A DNA stretch of 8,065 nt from an uncultured Burkholderiales bacterium (GTDB lineage: Bacteria; Pseudomonadota; Gammaproteobacteria; Burkholderiales; Burkholderiaceae_C), in the NCBI GenBank assembly GCA_903856995.1, contig CAIODK010000130.1:1-8065 (forward strand), written 5' to 3'. The first letter of the stretch is position 1. Each line of letters opens with the position of its first letter. Positions 5,461 through 8,065 of the stretch are shown here, one piece after another. The notes under the pieces are model-generated. The model saw only the letters and a program-made list of their open reading frames with translations. It was not told the DNA's origin and ran no database searches. Both the position numbers and the translations under genes were made by a program.

Positions 5461-8007
5461 TCACGCATCATACCTAAGCCAATACTGGGAGACCCATGCG
5501 CCCATGGCGCTGGCGACCCCTAAGCCCAAAGCCCCAGTCAACTGGGTTGCGCTGAGAGGTGCCAATTTAAGTGGTGCAGCCAACCAAGGCACATAAACGC
5601 CCAACAAGACCAGCCCCAGCGCAAAGGCAATCACCCAAAGCGCCACTGGATTTCGGATGCGTAAACGTGTCAATAGCCCGCCCGTTTGCGATCGATTGAC
5701 CATGATTAAGACGGCATTTGCCGCCACCAAGGTGATGAGCACCATGGCCCGTTGCACCTCAACTGAAAAAACGCTCGCCATCTCATACGCGATGCCAATG
5801 ACAGCTAATACACCCAGCCCCTGAAAAAAAGAGGCCAAGATCTGTCCAAATCCAAAAATCGGGGCCAAGGTGTCTCTTGGGGGGCGCTGCATCACGTCGA
5901 TGTCGGCTGGCTCATTTTCAAATGCAATGGAGCACGAGGGGTCGATGACCAGTTCGAGCAAGGCAATGTGCAATGGCAGCAGCAATGGCGGTAACGCAAA
6001 CAGCATGGGCAGCAAGCACAAACCTGCAATCGGAATGTGAATCGCAAAAATATAGGCCATGGACTTTTGAAGGTTGCCAAAAATCTGGCGCCCCAATCGA
6101 ATACCTTTGACGATTGACGCAAAGTTGTCATCCACCAGCACCAATGATGCCGCCTCACGCGCCACATCGGTGCCACGCGCCCCCATGGCAATGCCCACAT
6201 GCGCAGCGCGGAGTGCGGGCGCATCATTCACCCCATCACCCGTCATCGCGACCACGTGACCGTTGCGCTTGAGCGCTTGAACAATACGTAACTTTTGATT
6301 GGGTGAAATGCGGGCACAGACACTCACCGTTTGGATAGATTCACACAAGGCGTCATCGGACAACGCGTCGATCGCATCGCCTGTCAACGTTCCGCCTTCC
6401 TGCAAGCCAGCTTGATTGGCAATGACACGCGCGGTTTGTGCGTAGTCACCGGTGATCATGATGACTTTGATGCTGGCCGAATGGCAATCAGCGATGGCTT
6501 GCGGGATTTCAGTACGCAACGGATCGCTCAACCCAATTAAGCCCAGCCACTCAAAATCAAAATCGTGCGAAGAGCTCGGCCAAGCATCGCCCTCAAATGC
6601 ACCTTGCGCCACAGCCAACACGCGCAGCCCATCTGAGGCCATCGCATGCATCACTTGCGCCCATTGGGTTTGCATCTCTGCCGACATGTGGCACAAACTC
6701 ATCACTGCCTCTGGTGCGCCTTTGGCTGAAACGATGTGCGCTTGATCTTGACTGGCGCGCCACACATGCGACATGGCGCGCAAGGCCGGGCTTAAGGCAT
6801 AGGTTTGCACCAAAGCCCAATCGCGATGCACGTGCACGGTATCTGTCAGAAACGCTTGTCCTAACGCATGAAATGCAACTTCCATAGGGTCAAACGGCTG
6901 AGGTGCACTGGCCAAAATGGCATGCTCGACCAAGCCATGAAACGCCTCTGGCAAAGGCTCGCCGTTCACCGTGAATAAGCATGGCGCAGTGGCAGGCCCT
7001 ACAGCCAAGGTGGCCACTTTCATTCGATTTTCAGTCAAGGTTCCGGTTTTGTCCGTGCACAAAACCGTGGTCGCACCTAGCGTTTCAATCGCGTTGATAC
7101 GTCGCGTCAGTACTCCTTCCTTCGCCAAGCGCCGTGCGCCCAAGGCAGGGAAAATGGCCAACACCACGGGGTACTCTTCGGGTAAGAGAGCCATGGCGAG
7201 CGCAATGCCAGATAGCAACGCAGGCAACCAAGCGCCGTTGCGAAGTCCGAGCGTGAGAACCATCACCACGCACAAACTCAAAGTGATCCACGCCAACACA
7301 TGGACCAATCTAGTGATTTGTTTTTGCAGCGGCGTCAAGGCGCTTTCAATTTGATTCAGTGACAGACCGATGCGGCCAATCTGACCACGCATCCCCGTGG
7401 CCGTGACAAGAGCCAACCCCTGCCCCCGAATCACAAAGGTGCCACCAAACACGCTCGCCAACTCATCGCCTCCAGGTTGCTGGCTTTGTGACAGAGCTTG
7501 ATCAAACCCTGCACTCTGCTTGGTCACAGCCAAAGACTCCCCCGTCAGCATCGACTCGTCGACTTGCAACTGGTCGGACTCAAGCAGCCAAGCATCAGCA
7601 GCAATGCGATCCCCTTCAGAGATATGCAGCAAGTCCCCCACCACCACCTCACGCGAAGGCACCTTCATACTTTGCCCATCACGCACCACTTGGGCATAAG
7701 GCTGACTCAATTGACGCAACGCATCAATCGCCGCCTCAGACTTACCCTCCTGATAAAACGTGAGCGCAATCACAGCCAAGACAAAGACGAACAGCGTCGC
7801 GCCTTCGGTTAAATCGCCGAGCACGAGATAAAGCGATGCAGCCAAGACCAACAAGGCAAACATGGGTTCGCGCAACAAGCCCACAAGTCGTCGTAAAAAT
7901 GTGCGTCTGTGCGCTGCCTCCAATTCATTCGGGCCATCCGACATCAGCTGCTGCTTTGCCTGCGCTTGGGTCAAACCAACGGGGGAAGTATTTGGCAAAA
8001 CAGACAT
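5461..8007 (-). CDS. Cation-translocating P-type ATPase (P2-like)
   Basis: This 848-residue inner-membrane pump uses ATP to move a cation. All catalytic parts are present: actuator-domain TGES (155-158), phosphorylated D319 in DKTGTLTEN, nucleotide-domain KGAPE (429-433), TGD (519-521), K572, and hinge TGDGVNDAPAL (589-599). Ten membrane helices are visible: about 50-64, 71-86, 234-255, 260-289, 649-669, 676-696, 727-745, 754-771, 786-809 and 823-844. There is no N-terminal heavy-metal domain, and the CPC motif of P1B pumps is absent. The cation-binding helices differ from SERCA-type Ca2+ pumps: M4 has PEEYP (276-280) instead of PEGLP, M5 has IHIP, and M6 has ELVIDPSC (685-692), which keeps an Asp where SERCA has D800. 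Ca2+, Mn2+ or another ion is possible; the substrate is unknown. ATG 8007 is chosen; GTG 8013, two codons earlier, would make a 4-base GTGA overlap with the stop of a possible upstream ORF and is a fair alternative. Bactofilin follows after 15 bases. Confidence 0.93.
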   Translation of the reverse strand: MSVLPNTSPVGLTQAQAKQQLMSDGPNELEAAHRRTFLRRLVGLLREPMFALLVLAASLYLVLGDLTEGATLFVFVLAVIALTFYQEGKSEAAIDALRQLSQPYAQVVRDGQSMKVPSREVVVGDLLHISEGDRIAADAWLLESDQLQVDESMLTGESLAVTKQSAGFDQALSQSQQPGGDELASVFGGTFVIRGQGLALVTATGMRGQIGRIGLSLNQIESALTPLQKQITRLVHVLAWITLSLCVVMVLTLGLRNGAWLPALLSGIALAMALLPEEYPVVLAIFPALGARRLAKEGVLTRRINAIETLGATTVLCTDKTGTLTENRMKVATLAVGPATAPCLFTVNGEPLPEAFHGLVEHAILASAPQPFDPMEVAFHALGQAFLTDTVHVHRDWALVQTYALSPALRAMSHVWRASQDQAHIVSAKGAPEAVMSLCHMSAEMQTQWAQVMHAMASDGLRVLAVAQGAFEGDAWPSSSHDFDFEWLGLIGLSDPLRTEIPQAIADCHSASIKVIMITGDYAQTARVIANQAGLQEGGTLTGDAIDALSDDALCESIQTVSVCARISPNQKLRIVQALKRNGHVVAMTGDGVNDAPALRAAHVGIAMGARGTDVAREAASLVLVDDNFASIVKGIRLGRQIFGNLQKSMAYIFAIHIPIAGLCLLPMLFALPPLLLPLHIALLELVIDPSCSIAFENEPADIDVMQRPPRDTLAPIFGFGQILASFFQGLGVLAVIGIAYEMASVFSVEVQRAMVLITLVAANAVLIMVNRSQTGGLLTRLRIRNPVALWVIAFALGLVLLGVYVPWLAAPLKLAPLSATQLTGALGLGVASAMGAWVSQYWLRYDA

Positions 8008-8009
8008 CC

Positions 8010-8065
8010 TCACGAAGCCAACAAGGCGGTCAAAGCACCGACCCCAACGGGAGGGTGGGCTAAAA
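8010..8065 (-). CDS. Possible 3' end of an unidentified upstream gene
   Basis: A minus-strand frame open from the window edge ends at TGA (8012-8010) and gives LAHPPVGVGALTALLAS. The stop lies two bases before the ATPase ATG and overlaps the alternative GTG start by GTGA, an arrangement like the other tight junctions in this block. Seventeen codons are too few to identify a family or to exclude chance. If it is not a gene, this stretch is the ATPase upstream region; I see no clear promoter in it. Confidence 0.35.
   Translation of the reverse strand, partial: LAHPPVGVGALTALLAS

Noticed and set aside
4750..5523. 257-codon plus-strand open frame spanning azlC, bactofilin and the ATPase end
   Set aside because: It crosses three well-supported minus-strand genes and the gaps between them, and shows no recognisable domain. 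It is a shadow frame.
5461..8007. Heavy-metal (P1B) or Kdp-type ATPase
   Set aside because: There is no CPC or related M-helix motif, no N-terminal metal-binding domain and no Kdp partner genes. The ten-helix layout and the KGAPE and TGDGVNDAPAL motifs fit P2.

Overview
The window looks like ordinary chromosome of a betaproteobacterium, most likely Burkholderiales and probably Comamonadaceae. This rests on the moderately GC-rich coding style, the gene order surE-pcm-nlpD-rlmD, and protein details such as the long N-terminal tail of Pcm and the expanded cysteine loop of RlmD. The assignment is inference from remembered family features, not a database search. There are no tRNA or rRNA genes, CRISPR arrays, insertion sequences or phage genes, and no gene-free stretch longer than about 70 bases.

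Layout: on the plus strand only the last 45 codons of a Bax inhibitor-1/YccA-type membrane protein are present (1-139). A compact symmetrical hairpin with T-runs on both sides (160-188) separates it from a convergent minus-strand block that fills the rest of the window. In transcription order, from the right edge leftwards, the block holds: a possible tail of an unidentified upstream gene, an 848-residue P2-like cation P-type ATPase, a small bactofilin, azlC, azlD, surE, pcm, nlpD and rlmD. Spacing is very tight: 4-base ATGA overlaps at azlC/azlD and surE/pcm, a 1-base TGATG overlap at nlpD/rlmD, and 15-base gaps at ATPase/bactofilin and pcm/nlpD. The only wider break in the block (about 56 bases) lies between azlD and surE. 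It contains an inverted repeat and a possible -10 box, so the block may be two transcription units.

Roles: the second unit combines stress survival and repair (SurE nucleotidase, Pcm isoaspartate repair), cell separation (NlpD, a catalytically degenerate LytM activator) and ribosome modification (RlmD, 23S m5U). In gammaproteobacteria surE-pcm-nlpD usually leads into rpoS; here rlmD occupies that place. The first unit joins an ion pump, a bactofilin scaffold and an AzlCD amino-acid exporter, all envelope functions with no obvious common pathway.

The best candidates for something poorly described are the ATPase, whose membrane motifs differ from classical Ca2+ pumps, and a long hairpin that contains the bactofilin stop and the azlC GTG start. 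I do not see convincing evidence of a wholly new multi-gene system. Several starts were moved from the longest possible ORF: nlpD, pcm, azlD and the ATPase.
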